Source: Prorocentrum cordatum (Eukaryota; Sar; Dinophyceae; Prorocentrales; Prorocentraceae). From it: a DNA stretch of 64,000 bases. Shown here piece by piece: positions 49,411 to 58,970 of the stretch. Under the pieces are notes generated by a model. It was not told the origin of the DNA. It saw only the letters and a list, made by a program, of their open reading frames with translations, and did no database searches. Position numbers and translations under genes: made by a program. The first letter of the stretch is position 1. Each line of letters opens with the position of its first letter. Location of the stretch: contig CAUYUJ010012758.1 in assembly GCA_963575745.1 (NCBI GenBank), forward strand, positions 193,501 to 257,500. The letters are read 5' to 3'.

Positions 49411-49735
49411 CCCAGTCATCCTTTTCCTGATCGTCCTCCTCCTTACCTCCTCATTACCATCCTCCGTCTCCTCATCGTATTTCCCCTCATCTCTCCTCCT
49501 CGATCCTCCTCCTGCCCCTCCTTCTCCTCCTCTTCCTCCTGCTCTTCCTCTTCCCTCACCTGCCCCTCATCCCCTCGTCTCTCCTGTGCCTTCCCTCGTA
49601 CATGTTGGTTTGACTCATATTCCTTGTTACCTCCTCCTCCTCCTCTTCCTTCTCCTCCCTCTCTCGATCCTTCTCCTCCATCTTCCTCATTCGTCCTCCT
49701 TCGTCCTCTTCGTTATTATCCTCCCTGGCAAACCT

Positions 49736-49830
49736 GTGCCAACATCTGCCGGAAGCCGTCCTCAGTAATTTGCTCCTCATCTTCGCTGTCGTAGGGCGTG
49801 ATCTGCCTGTCTGCGCTTGCCTTTTCAGGA
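49736..49830 (-). CDS. Exon with GT donor
   Basis: The minus strand reads ASADRQITPYDSEDEEQITE and continues DGFRQMLAQ, followed by GTTTGCC after CACAG. The donor-like junction and acidic non-repetitive sequence support an exon. Confidence 0.45.
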
Positions 49831-49879
49831 AGGCAGGGGGGGACTCGAGGCGCAACCGAGGAATGATGGGTCATAATGA

Positions 49880-50400
49880 CGAAAGAGAGGAGGGAGGCGG
49901 TGGTGGACGAAGAGGAGAAGGAGGAGGAGGAAGAGAAGGAGGAGGAGGAGGAGGACGAGGAAGCGGAGGAAAAGGAGAGTGCTGGAGAGGCGTGAGGAGG
50001 AGAAGGATGATGGGGGCGTGGTACGGTGGATGAGAGGGGCGCCTCCATCTCCGCTCTCGATGGCTGGGTGCTCGCTCCATTCATCTTCTGGTAGTGCGCG
50101 TGGATACGCCGAATCGCTCGTCCTTGCAAATACCTTGGGCTCGAACGCTGTTGATGACTGTGGTGGTGGAGGAGGAATGAGGCAGATGAGGGGACGGTGA
50201 GGATGAGCAGGAGGACGATGATGACGATGATGGTGATGTTGATGATGTTGATGCTGATGCTGCTGATGATGATGATGACGACGACGATGATGCTGATGAT
50301 GCGGCTGCTGATGATAATGATGATGATGCTGATGATGATGAGGAGGAGGAGGAGGAGACGAAAGGAGAGGAGGAGCATGATGAAGAGGAGAAAGAGGTGG
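49880..50400. repeat. (GAG)n/(GAT)n tracts with a possible island at 50085-50160
   Basis: GAGGAGG at 49915-49990 and GATGATG at 50215-50345. Between them the minus strand could read YLQGRAIRRIHAHYQKMNG or, in another frame, GICKDERFGVSTRTTRR. The frame cannot be chosen from sequence alone. Confidence 0.5.
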
Positions 50401-50630
50401 TGGACATGTGCATACTTCTACCCACTCCTCCGCATCCTACCCTCCTCGAAGGCGCCACTCCAGTGCTCTTCGTCACCGTCATCTCTAAACCATCTCCTCT
50501 TACTAGTGTTCCTCCTCATCCACCTCGAGATCCTCCTCCTCGTCCTCCGCCCTCCGTCCTCCTCCTCCTCCTCCTCCTCCTCCTCCTCCCCCTCCCTCTC
50601 CCTCTCATCCTCCTTAATGTTGCCCCTCGG

Positions 50631-50725
50631 CACTGGTGTGCCTTCATGACCTTGTTCGTCGGGACGCGGCCGCGCTTGTCTTCGTTCTGCAGGTGCACGC
50701 GGAGGGGCGCCCAGTACAGCGATGA
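50631..50725 (-). CDS. Exon-like island
   Basis: The minus strand reads SLYWAPLRVHLQNEDKRGR and continues VPTNKVMKAHQC. It is well-mixed and next to a CCT run. Confidence 0.45.
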
Positions 50726-50890
50726 CCATGCCGCCTCTAGGGGGAGGGTCGCCCCTCCGTTCCTCGTTCCTCGTTCCCCCCGTTCCTCCTCCATCCTTCA
50801 CCCCACTTTTCCTACACAATACAATCCCCCTTCTCCACCTCTCCTCCTCGTGCTCCCGTCCTTATCATCATCCTCGTCTGTTCATTCGGG

Positions 50891-50975
50891 CCTCCGCGCA
50901 CTTCTGGGAGATGCGCAGCGTGTCCGTGATCTTATCCAGCGCCTCTGCCATGGGGATCCACACCTGGGACTCCCT
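50891..50975 (-). CDS. Exon-like island
   Basis: The minus strand reads SQVWIPMAEALDKITDTL and continues RISQKCAEAR, an amphipathic helix-like segment after CCCAG. Confidence 0.45.
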
Positions 50976-51261
50976 CCCAGTGGCCCCATCACCCCCGTCC
51001 TCTCTCACCGTCCTTCCTCGATCCACCTTCCTCGCTCCTCCTCGTCACATCTCCCCCCCTCCTTAACCACAATTCTCCTGCAGGGCTGGTCAGTGTTGTC
51101 CTATTCCTCGGCGGCTGGATCGCGCGGTATCCTCACTTCCCTGGTTGTTGTCATGTTCTTCCTCATCCTCGACCCGTCTCCTCAATCCCCTTCCTCGTGG
51201 ATCCTCACCATCCTCGTATCAATTATGGTTGATCCCACTCGCATAGTTTCCCTCAGTGCAC

Positions 51262-51335
51262 CTGCATCGCCGCTCTGTTCGGGCGCGACGTGTACTCCTG
51301 CTGATAATCCTCGAAATTGGGGATCTTCGTACCTT
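51262..51335 (-). CDS. Exon with GT donor
   Basis: The minus strand reads TKIPNFEDYQQEYTSRPNR and continues AAMQ, followed by GTGCAC. Read-through would stop two codons later, so splicing at this GT is needed to continue. Confidence 0.45.
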
Positions 51336-51589
51336 GATGGGGCGATGGTGACGACGCGGAGGATGGCGCGCCAGGGGAATTAGCAGGAGTGAGCTAGCAA
51401 TGCAATGAGGAGGAAGCGGAGGAGGGCCATGCGAAGTTGAGGCAGAGGAGAAGGAGGCGGAGGAGGAGAAGGAGGGGAAGGGAAAACCATGTGCAGGAGC
51501 AGGAGCCGAGGACGCATTGAACGCATGCCGATCGACCGAGAGGCAGATCTGCCGTCGACGAGGGGATTGAGAGGTGGAGGAAGAAGGGC

Positions 51590-51650
51590 ACCCGCGATGA
51601 CTGGCTGGCCCTCCGTGTAGACCAGCGCCTGATGGCTGGGTGCGTCCCTC
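51590..51650 (-). CDS. Exon-like island, short
   Basis: The minus strand reads PSHQALVYTEGQPVIAG before entering low-complexity sequence. Confidence 0.3.
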
Positions 51651-51834
51651 CTCCACCCTGCCACTCCTCCTCCTGCCCCCCCTGCTCCTGAGGCATGCTC
51701 CTAGCCCGCGTGATCACCATCGTCTCTCATTATCGCCAGTCTTCCCGATCTTCCTCATCTCCTTCCTAGTCGTCCTCCTTCTCCTCTCCCGTGTCCCCGT
51801 TCACTCCCTCACCCCCTGCACCACTCCCTCTCCC

Positions 51835-51993
51835 TCCTCTTCCTCCTCCTCCTACTACTACTACTCCTACTCCTCCTCCTCCTCCTCCTCGAGCCTCCTC
51901 CTCCTACTCCTCCTCGTCCTCCTCCTCATCACCACCACCGTCATCATTATCAGCAACAGCATCGTCATCATCATCATCAGCATCATCATCATC

Positions 51994-52043
<50 letters not shown>

Positions 52044-52527
52044 CATTATCAGCATCAGCATCACCATCATCACCACCACCATTATCATCATCATCATCAG
52101 CATCATCATCATCATCGTCGCCAGCATCGTCAACATCATCATCACCATCATCATTACCGTCATGATCCTCATCAGCACCACCATCACCATGACATTCATC
52201 ATTGCCGTCATCAGCATCGACATCATCACCATCACCGTCATCAACATCATCATCATCATAAACATCAGCATCACCATTATCATCAGCATCGCCACCAGCA
52301 TCAGCATCAACACCATCAGCATCAGCATCACCATCATCATCATCGCTCCTACCTCATCCATTCTTCTTATCCGTTCCCCATCTGCCACCCTCTTCTCTTT
52401 CTCTTTCTCTCTCTCTCTTTTCTGTCGCTCTCGCTCTCTCTCTATCTCGTTATCTCTCGCTGTCTGTGTCCCTCTCGTTCTCTCTCTCTCTCCCTCTTTC
52501 GTCTCCTTCTCTCTCCCTTTCTTTATT

Positions 52528-52559
<32 letters not shown>

Positions 52560-52737
52560 TATAATATCTTCCTCTCCCTCTCTCGCTCTCTCTGTCTCTC
52601 CCCCTCTTTCTCTCTCCCTCCGCCCCTCCCTCGCTCTCTTCCTATATCTCTCTCTATACTTATTATCCCGCTGTCTCTCTCTCTCTCTGGCACTTTCCGT
52701 TATCTCTCTCCCTCTCTCTCCCTCTCCTTTTTCGAGA

Positions 52738-52775
<38 letters not shown>
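51835..52775. repeat. (CCT)n, (CAT)n, (CT)n and (TA)n tracts
   Basis: CCT/CTA to 51930, CATCAT from 51950 to 52350, CT-rich to 52720, TA at 52738-52773. The long Ile/Ser and Met frames here are artefacts. Confidence 0.9.
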
Positions 52776-52778
<3 letters not shown>

Positions 52779-52864
52779 CCTGTACATATCCCACCCTCTC
52801 TTTATTCATGAGATCTCTCTCTGTCTCCCCTCTCTCTCTCTCTCCCTCCCCACTCCTCCGCCCA

Positions 52865-52960
52865 TGGAACCTCGGCGATGTTCTCGGGCTCCTTCGTGCT
52901 GCACGCCCTTCTTCGGCACGACCCCAGCTTTGACGCGTCCACAGCACCCTCGGAGGGAGG
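52865..52960 (-). CDS. Exon-like island, weak
   Basis: The minus strand reads VDASKLGSCRRRACSTKEP and continues ENIAEVPWA. A competing frame (RVKAGVVPKKGVQHEGARE) is equally open, so the call is tentative. Confidence 0.3.
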
Positions 52961-53199
52961 GGGGGAACCAGCACCCTCGTCGAGTCGATGAAGAAGGAGG
53001 AGAAACACAAGAGGACGAGGAGGAGGAGGAGGGACAGAAGGACGAGCAGGATTGAGAATGGATGATCTTGACACGATTTGCGATGGCGATGTGGAGGATT
53101 GTGAACGAGGAGAAATTTGGAGGAGTAGGCGAAGGATAGGAAAGGAAGATGAGTGGGAGGAGGAGGAAGAGGAGGAGGATAAGGAGGAGGACAGGCCTC

Positions 53200-53288
53200 G
53201 GGATCGAAGACTGGTATCCCTGCGCGGTCGCACGCCTCGTCGAAATTGAGCCCGAACTGGAAATGTTCTTCGATGAATGCCTCGATCC
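53200..53288 (-). CDS. Exon-like island
   Basis: The minus strand reads IEAFIEEHFQFGLNFDEACD and continues RAGIPVFDPEA, a natural-looking folded segment between GGA-rich tracts. Confidence 0.45.
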
Positions 53289-53599
53289 CACTCCTCTCCT
53301 CCTCGATCCTCCTCGGTCTCTCGCTGGTCCTCGAACCGGAGGAGAAGGGCGATTAAGTGAAGGGGGTAGGAGGCAACAGGAGAATGAAGAGGAGGAGGGA
53401 AAAGGATGAGAGGTAATATCATGAGTGCGACGGGAGAGCAGGACAAGGAATGAGAGGGGAGGAAGACAACCACAATTCAGATTGAAGAGGAGGATCGAGG
53501 AGGGTGACGAGGGTGAGGAACAGGAACGGGAGGGGGAGGAGGGTGAGGAGGAGGAGGAGGAGGAGGAAGAGGAGGAGGAGGAGGAGGGTGAGGAGGGGG

Positions 53600-53639
53600 A
53601 GGAGGAGCGTTCGGCCTCGGAGTCGGCCGCGGCCGCCAT
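53600..53639 (-). CDS. Possible first exon of the minus-strand gene
   Basis: A minus-strand ATG in GC-rich sequence begins MAAAADSEAERSS before running into a Ser-coding TCC microsatellite. Its position at the 5' end of the island series makes it a candidate start, but nothing else confirms it. Confidence 0.25.
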
Positions 53640-53939
53640 GTGCGCGCGCGCGCGGGCGCTCGCCCTGCCCGCGGCGCGGGCCAGAGCCAGCGTTCCGCGC
53701 GCGCAGCGCGCCGCGCCCCGCGCGCTCCTCATTCCCCCCTCCTCCCGTTCACCTTTCCCTCCTCACTTTCCTCTTCCCGCCCACCCCTCCTCTCCCCCTT
53801 GGGGTCATTTCGCCCCAGACAATCCACGGCAAATGCGTACGCTGGCCATGGATGAGCCGCAGGCGTGTGAACCTCCTATTATTCCACTTGCACCTCTGAT
53901 TTCAACATGATATCATATATATATATATACATATATATA

Positions 53940-54700
53940 TACATAATATGGCACATTGTTTTGCACGCCATTATCAAACAACATGTAGCCTAACGCGACA
54001 GTGTGAAACACAACGCTTTTCGCATCGCGCGCAGGGTACCCGGCACACCCCAGGCAGCATGGAGTTTTATATTATGACGCAGCGTATTTTCTTTATCTCG
54101 TGCGCGCCCTGGCGCGCGCGCGCTATAACAACCATTAATAAAGAATGCACATCTTAATTTCGAAAAATGAATGGTGAAAACCAATTGTTTCACTCGTATT
54201 CTGAGGGCCTCAGCATGGAATTTTACATGTTGAAACCTCATGTTTTCCTTACTGCGCGCGCGCGCCCTCTGGCGCGCGGGCAATATATGCAAGAAACTTG
54301 ATGGAGGCATTGGAAATACGAATGAAACAATTTGTTTTCACCATTCATGTTTCGGGGTGGCACGTGCCACCCTTGATTTTTCCATATGACGTTATTATGT
54401 CTTTTTTTTTTTTCCTTCTTGCGTTGCGCATGTCGGAGCGCGCGCGCGACAAGGAAAGCGTTGTGTTTGAGGATCGAGCATTCCATGCTGAGGTCACCAT
54501 AATACAGGGCGCGCGCGAGTGCGCGCGCGTGCGTGATAAAAGGAAACGTGCTACTCGACTATGTTTATTTCCATGTCAAGGCCTTCATAAAACAAGTGAA
54601 GCAGTTTCGCCATTCAGTTCTCGAGTTTAACATGGAAGATTTATGCGCGTTGGAAACTATGTTTTGTTGTGTCTCCTTTATCGGTGTATCTAGCACGTGC
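53940..54700. repeat. AT-richer foldback repeat cluster with GCGCGC cores
   Basis: ATGAATGGTGAAAACCAATT at about 54167 is inverted at about 54326-54346 (TTTGTTTTCACCATTCAT). Copies of GCATGGARTTTTAYAT occur at 54057 and 54212, with an inverted relative near 54480. Each unit carries a GCGCGCGC run near 54110, 54250, 54440 and 54515. No gene recognised. Confidence 0.55.
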
Positions 54701-54754
54701 ATTGTATTTGCTACGGCCTGTTGTGACTGGTCACGTCGGGGTGTCTACTTGTAA

Positions 54755-54900
54755 GAAAAACCAAGACATCTAGCAAAAAACCAAGACATCTGACAAAAAA
54801 CCAAGACATCTGACAAAAAACCAAGACATCGCACAGTCTGGAACAAAAACCAAGACAATCCACAAAAACCAAGACATTTCGCAGCTATGAAAAAACCAAT
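54755..54900. repeat. Right subterminal array of AAAAACCAAGACAT words
   Basis: Six to seven copies of AAAAACCAAGACATC or close variants occur every 17-25 bp, the last as AAAAAACCAATACC next to the right terminus. They are in the same orientation as the left array at 28978-29070. Confidence 0.85.
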
Positions 54901-54917
54901 ACCTTCGGATGTCTGGG

Positions 54918-55130
54918 GAGATCAAGCTGAGAGGTCGCTGGCATTGCGACTCCAGCGTGAGGCGTTACCAGAAGGAGGGGCGCGTGGGCGAGCAGCTGCA
55001 GCGGCTGTCCCCAGGCGTCCGCGCGAGGGCGGTCGTGGCGGCGACACAGCTGCCGACTTGCCTCGCGAGGCCTTCGCTCGCGCCTTGGCCAGCCGGGGTG
55101 CCCGCCTGGTCCAGCCGCAGGTCTTTCTAG
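54918..55130 (+). pseudogene. Element 2 tyrosine recombinase, C-terminal catalytic part
   Basis: Immediately after the GATGTCTGGG terminus the frame reads EIKLRGRWHCDSSVRRYQKE, the C-terminal box of a tyrosine recombinase with the Gly-Arg-Trp and the nucleophilic Tyr. It continues for ~60 residues to a stop near 55130, where it overlaps the methyltransferase-like frame. Joined to 28955 with one GA, it completes the gene in frame. Here it lacks its own start and is non-functional unless the intervening DNA is removed. Confidence 0.8.
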
Positions 55131-55885
55131 AGCTGTTCAGCGGGCATGGCGGGCTCTCGCGGGCGCTGCGTGAGAGGGGCTTCGCCGTGCTCGAGTGGGA
55201 TATCTGCCGTGGGCCAGCCTGGGACCTTTCGGCAAGGAGGGCCCAGAAGCTCGTGAGAGGCTGGCTCTTGGCCGGACAGGTCTGGGGAGTGTTCATGGGG
55301 ACGCCGTGCCAGACGTGGACGAGGGCCAGGGACACGGGGCCGCTGCGAGAGCTAGGTCAAGCTGGACCACAGCTCCCGTCGCGGCTCCGATCTGACCAGC
55401 ATCTGATGGGGCTCCCTGAGGTCACTCATCCTGCCGATGTGCAGGCCATTCGAATTGGTAATGTTCTTGCCGGTTTCTGTTGCAGTATTTTTGAGCTGAT
55501 GCACCTGCTCCAGCGCCCGGTGGCGCTGGAGAACCCTGCACGTTCGCGTCTCTGGCTGCTGCCTCGTCTCAAAAAAGCCGCCGCATGGAGTACGAGCCAC
55601 TTCGTGTATACTGACATGTGCCAATGGGGGACACCCTGGAAGAAGCCCACCAGAATTTTAGGGGACCGCGTGTCTCTGCATTCTGTTGCCCGTGAATGTC
55701 ATGGCAAGCTGTGCTCTCGCACAGCGAAGAAGCACACATCAATCCATGGCCTCGCACAAGGAGGCGGCTTTAAGACAAAAGCCGCTCAGCAGTACCCTCC
55801 AGCTTTGTGCAAGGCCCTTGCTCGTTGCCTCGATCACGCTCATGGCAGTTCAAAGACAATTGCATTGACCAGTCTTTTCGTTTGA
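54953..55885 (+). CDS. Element 2 cytosine-methyltransferase-like protein
   Basis: This frame, overlapping the recombinase tail, has the order of C5-cytosine methyltransferase motifs: FLELFSGHGG (motif I, 55124-55153), VFMGTPCQTWTRARD (motif IV with Pro-Cys-Gln, TPCQ at 55301-55312), LENPARSRLW (motif VI, Glu-Asn-Pro at 55528-55536), and TDMCQWGTPWKKPTRI (55612 on). The last matches IDMCEWG of the element 1 protein. The catalytic Cys and Glu are present, but a clear target-recognition domain and QxRxR motif were not seen. Cytosine methyltransferases have been reported in some dinoflagellate retrotransposons. An upstream in-frame ATG at 54887 belongs to the inserted DNA, so the native start is uncertain and translation may depend on the recombinase frame. 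Confidence 0.65.
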   Translation, partial: QREALPEGGARGRAAAAAVPRRPREGGRGGDTAADLPREAFARALASRGARLVQPQVFLELFSGHGGLSRALRERGFAVLEWDICRGPAWDLSARRAQKLVRGWLLAGQVWGVFMGTPCQTWTRARDTGPLRELGQAGPQLPSRLRSDQHLMGLPEVTHPADVQAIRIGNVLAGFCCSIFELMHLLQRPVALENPARSRLWLLPRLKKAAAWSTSHFVYTDMCQWGTPWKKPTRILGDRVSLHSVARECHGKLCSRTAKKHTSIHGLAQGGGFKTKAAQQYPPALCKALARCLDHAHGSSKTIALTSLFV

Positions 55886-55938
55886 CGGTGAATAATTCAG
55901 CTTTGTATAGAGATGACCAAGGAATGTTTGGCAGTTTT

Positions 55939-56104
55939 GCGTATGTTTGTACCCTCGACTCAGTGTTTGTGCAGCTGGTCGTCGGCCACGCCTCCGCCCG
56001 CTGTCCAATCATCTTTGCCGGTGCACCTTCCTTGAAGCTTGCTCGGGCGCGCGGCGCCCCGATAAAAGGCGTCCTCTGGCCTCGGCAGCGGCGGCGGGAG
56101 GCAT
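55939..56104 (+). repeat. Element 2 split repeat B1 (166 bp)
   Basis: It begins GCGTATGTTTGTACCCTCGA and ends GGGAGGCAT. It appears identical to B2 over its 166 bp. Confidence 0.95.
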
Positions 56105-56106
56105 GC

Positions 56107-56224
56107 CCACTACTTCGTTGTAGATTGCCAGACGTCACAGCAGGAGAGGCCGCATGTCAGGGCCATGGATCTGTGCGGCATTCCTTTGCCATTCCATGGC
56201 CATTTGAGGTCTCTTTGTTGCGCT
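56107..56224 (+). repeat. Element 2 split repeat A2 (118 bp)
   Basis: Copy of A1 with two substitutions. It follows B1 after GC, preserving the presumed circle junction. Confidence 0.95.
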
Positions 56225-56244
56225 CCCAGCCCTCCCTCCCTCGC

Positions 56245-56410
56245 GCGTATGTTTGTACCCTCGACTCAGTGTTTGTGCAGCTGGTCGTCGGCCACGCCTC
56301 CGCCCGCTGTCCAATCATCTTTGCCGGTGCACCTTCCTTGAAGCTTGCTCGGGCGCGCGGCGCCCCGATAAAAGGCGTCCTCTGGCCTCGGCAGCGGCGG
56401 CGGGAGGCAT
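56245..56410 (+). repeat. Element 2 split repeat B2 (166 bp)
   Basis: Copy of B1, 20 bp after A2. It ends GGGAGGCAT directly against a CCT run, the same kind of sequence that flanks A1 on the left. Confidence 0.95.
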
Positions 56411-56480
56411 CCTCCTCCTCCTCCTCCTCCTCCTCCTCCTCCTCCTCCTCCTCCTCATCATCATCATCATCATGATCTTA
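56411..56480. repeat. (CCT)n/(CAT)n microsatellite at the element 2 right flank
   Basis: CCT repeats to about 56456, then CAT repeats. Confidence 0.95.
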
Positions 56481-58100
56481 CCCCTCCCTCTCCTCCTTTC
56501 TCTTCTTCTCCTCAGTGTTCCACCAAGGGGGTCCATAACAACTGGAGGAACACATGGTCCAATAGCTGGCCAGACTTCGGCAAACGTTTGGCCGCACGGG
56601 CATTTCCAAGAGGCCGGGACGGCGGTGATTCGCCCCGCAGGCGTCGTAGATTAGTCAATCCCGAGGACTCAGGACACAGGACTGCAGGGGACCTGAGAAC
56701 ACTCCAGCTCGTGCCTCGCGGGCCGGTGGCCGAGGAGACTCCCCGCTTGAATCCCCTTCCTAGCCTGTTTCCTTCTCGCAGGTCCTGCCCACCTGCGCTC
56801 CAGGGTCGGGGTGCGTGGCTCGATCAGGCTTGCTCGCACGTGCGCCCCGCTGGCTCCAGAAGAGTGGGCGAGCCTCGCGGGGTCCCAGCCCGAGGGGCGC
56901 TGGAGAGCTCACGCCCCGCGGGAGGGCTTGCCGAGGGCACCTCCGGGCCTGGCACCGGAGCATCAGAGGACCTCCGCGAGCACAAGCACGGCGCGCTCCA
57001 GAAGGGCTTTCGCCTCCAAGGATCGAAGGAGTTGCCATCGCTTCCTCGGCGGAAGGCGGCGGAAAGGCGACAGAAGCTCGAAGAAGTGAGACGAGGCCGC
57101 CTCAGCCGGCGGAAGTCAGCGGAAGTAGAAAATGCGCCCCGAGAGATGGCAACCATTGTGGGTTCAGGGTTTCCAGAACCGGTGACCACACCGCGTGGTG
57201 AGTCAGTGGGAATGCGGGGTCACCATCGGGGTCCGCGACCACACACAATCTCGGGGCCTCAAAGACTTCTAGGAGCAAGAACACATGGGATCGGCGGCGC
57301 GGACATTGGCGCGTGAATTGCCCGCGTGAGGGCGCGCGCGCGCCTTCGTTTCCACATGCTGCGCAACATTGGAGGCCTGGGTAAGCCATCGCGCTAGATC
57401 GTTACAGTGGGGACGAGCAAGAAATCAGATGTTTTCCGTCGTTGTCCGTCGGGATACCTACGGCTTCTTCGCTGCGCGCGCTGCGCGCTGGCTTCCCGCG
57501 TGGCTTTAGGACGCTGTTGCCTTTAATGTGTCTGGAGCTTCCCCCCTATTGCACCTCTCGCGCGCGGATTTGGGGGGTTGGATTTGGGGCTGCGTCAACA
57601 ATGCGTGTCCTCTCGACGGTCGGACGTTTTTACACAGACGGTCCTGAGTTGGCTTGGTATAGCCCATCAAGTTCCAGGCAGGAAGCTCTAAAGTCCGATC
57701 TAGAGCTTGTGTTGGCCTGGGAGAACCCATGAAGTAAATACAGACACCAGGAGATGCCCCCGATGCCTCGGGAGACACGAGGCAGCACCCCAAGGGACAC
57801 GAGAGATCACACCAGAGACCCAAAGAGATTCCAGACTGCGCTGCTCTCTGTTTGTTAGCTCCCTTGCGTATTTTAGGCAACCGGCCATGCCCTGATATGT
57901 CTGAGCAAGTATACGTCCTGACGCTCGAGCCACTGGCGACTTCAGAAAACGCGAGGCACACGAGGGCCAGACGGTACCAGAAGACGCCAGTGAGCCGCCC
58001 GTGTTGTCGCCGTCGTCGTCGTCGTCGTCGTTGTCGCCACTGCAGCCTTCGGCGTCCTTGGCCCGAGGCCGTTCCTCCATCCACCCTCATTTGCCTCATT
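56481..58100. other. Spacer; no gene recognised
   Basis: An open plus-strand frame at 56588-57316 contains a charged segment (RKAAERRQKLEEVRRGRLSR), but its N-terminal half looks like random GC-rich translation and there is no support for a gene. A CACCGCGTGG...GAGTCAGTGG word at about 57190 recurs at about 59370, indicating a dispersed repeat. Confidence 0.35.
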
Positions 58101-58295
58101 GCAGGGTTCACGATTCGATATCGATTACGGTCGACTCGATCCGATCCGACTCTGACAGTCCGACGATCCGATGCGGTTCGATGTTTGCATGATGTTGTTG
58201 CGAATTTTGGCCCAGTTGCTCCTAGTCGATGCAGCCTCATCTCGTGCACGCTCCGACTCGAATCCATTTCCCGATTCGATGCTGACTGATGCTGC
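58101..58295. repeat. Diverged copy of the 435-650 repeat
   Basis: TGCAGGGTTCA, CCGACGATCCGATGCGG, TCGATGTTTGCA and CCCGATTCGATGCTGA occur in the same order as at 435-650. Confidence 0.6.
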
Positions 58296-58970
58296 TCCCC
58301 AAGATGCGGCGGCAGCGGAGGAGAAGGAGGAGGAGCAGGAAGTTCTGAAAACGGAGAGGGAGGAGTCTCCGGAGGAGGAGAAGAGGAGGACGTTCTGGAA
58401 GAGGATGAGGAGGGGGCGGAGGAGGACCAGAGTGAAGTGGAGTGGAGTGGACGACCCCAGCGACGCGGCCAGTCCTCATCCTCCTCCTCCCCCTGGGCTT
58501 GTCCAACAGCGCTGTTCAAACCATACGCCAGCAGAAGGACGCAGGGACCCCCTTTTCCCCTGCTGCTGCTTGTCGGCCCGAATCAGTCCTCTCTTTCCAG
58601 CGTACGGAGAAGGAAGCTCTGTAGGAGGAGGAGGAGGAGGAGGAGGAGGAGGAGGAGGAACCTCTGGAGGAGGAGGAGGAAGAGGAGGAGGAGGAGAAGG
58701 AGGAGGAAGAGGAGAAGGAGGAGGACTGGAGGTGAGTGTAGTGGACGAGGAGGGCCAGATTGGAGCGGAGCGGATCGGAGCGCAGTGGAGTGGAGTGGAG
58801 CGAAGCGGAGCAGAGCGAAGTGGAGTGGAGTGAAATGAAGTGCAGTGGAACGAAGTGAAGTGGACTGGAGTGGAGTGGATTGAGATGGAGTGCAGTGGAG
58901 TGGAGCGGACTGGAGTGGAGTGGAGCGGAGCGGAGTGGAGTGGAGTGGAGGAGGAGGACGAGAAGGCCAG
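58296..58970. repeat. (GGA)n tract and (TGGAG)n-type satellite
   Basis: GGA repeats at 58310-58430 and 58620-58735, then a degenerate pentanucleotide satellite of GTGGA/GCGGA units from about 58755 to 58965. Frames are artefacts. Confidence 0.85.

Noticed and set aside
51640-53055. 471-codon plus-strand frame, Ile/Ser-rich
   Set aside because: Runs through CAT, CT and TA repeats; composition follows the repeat, with no domain.
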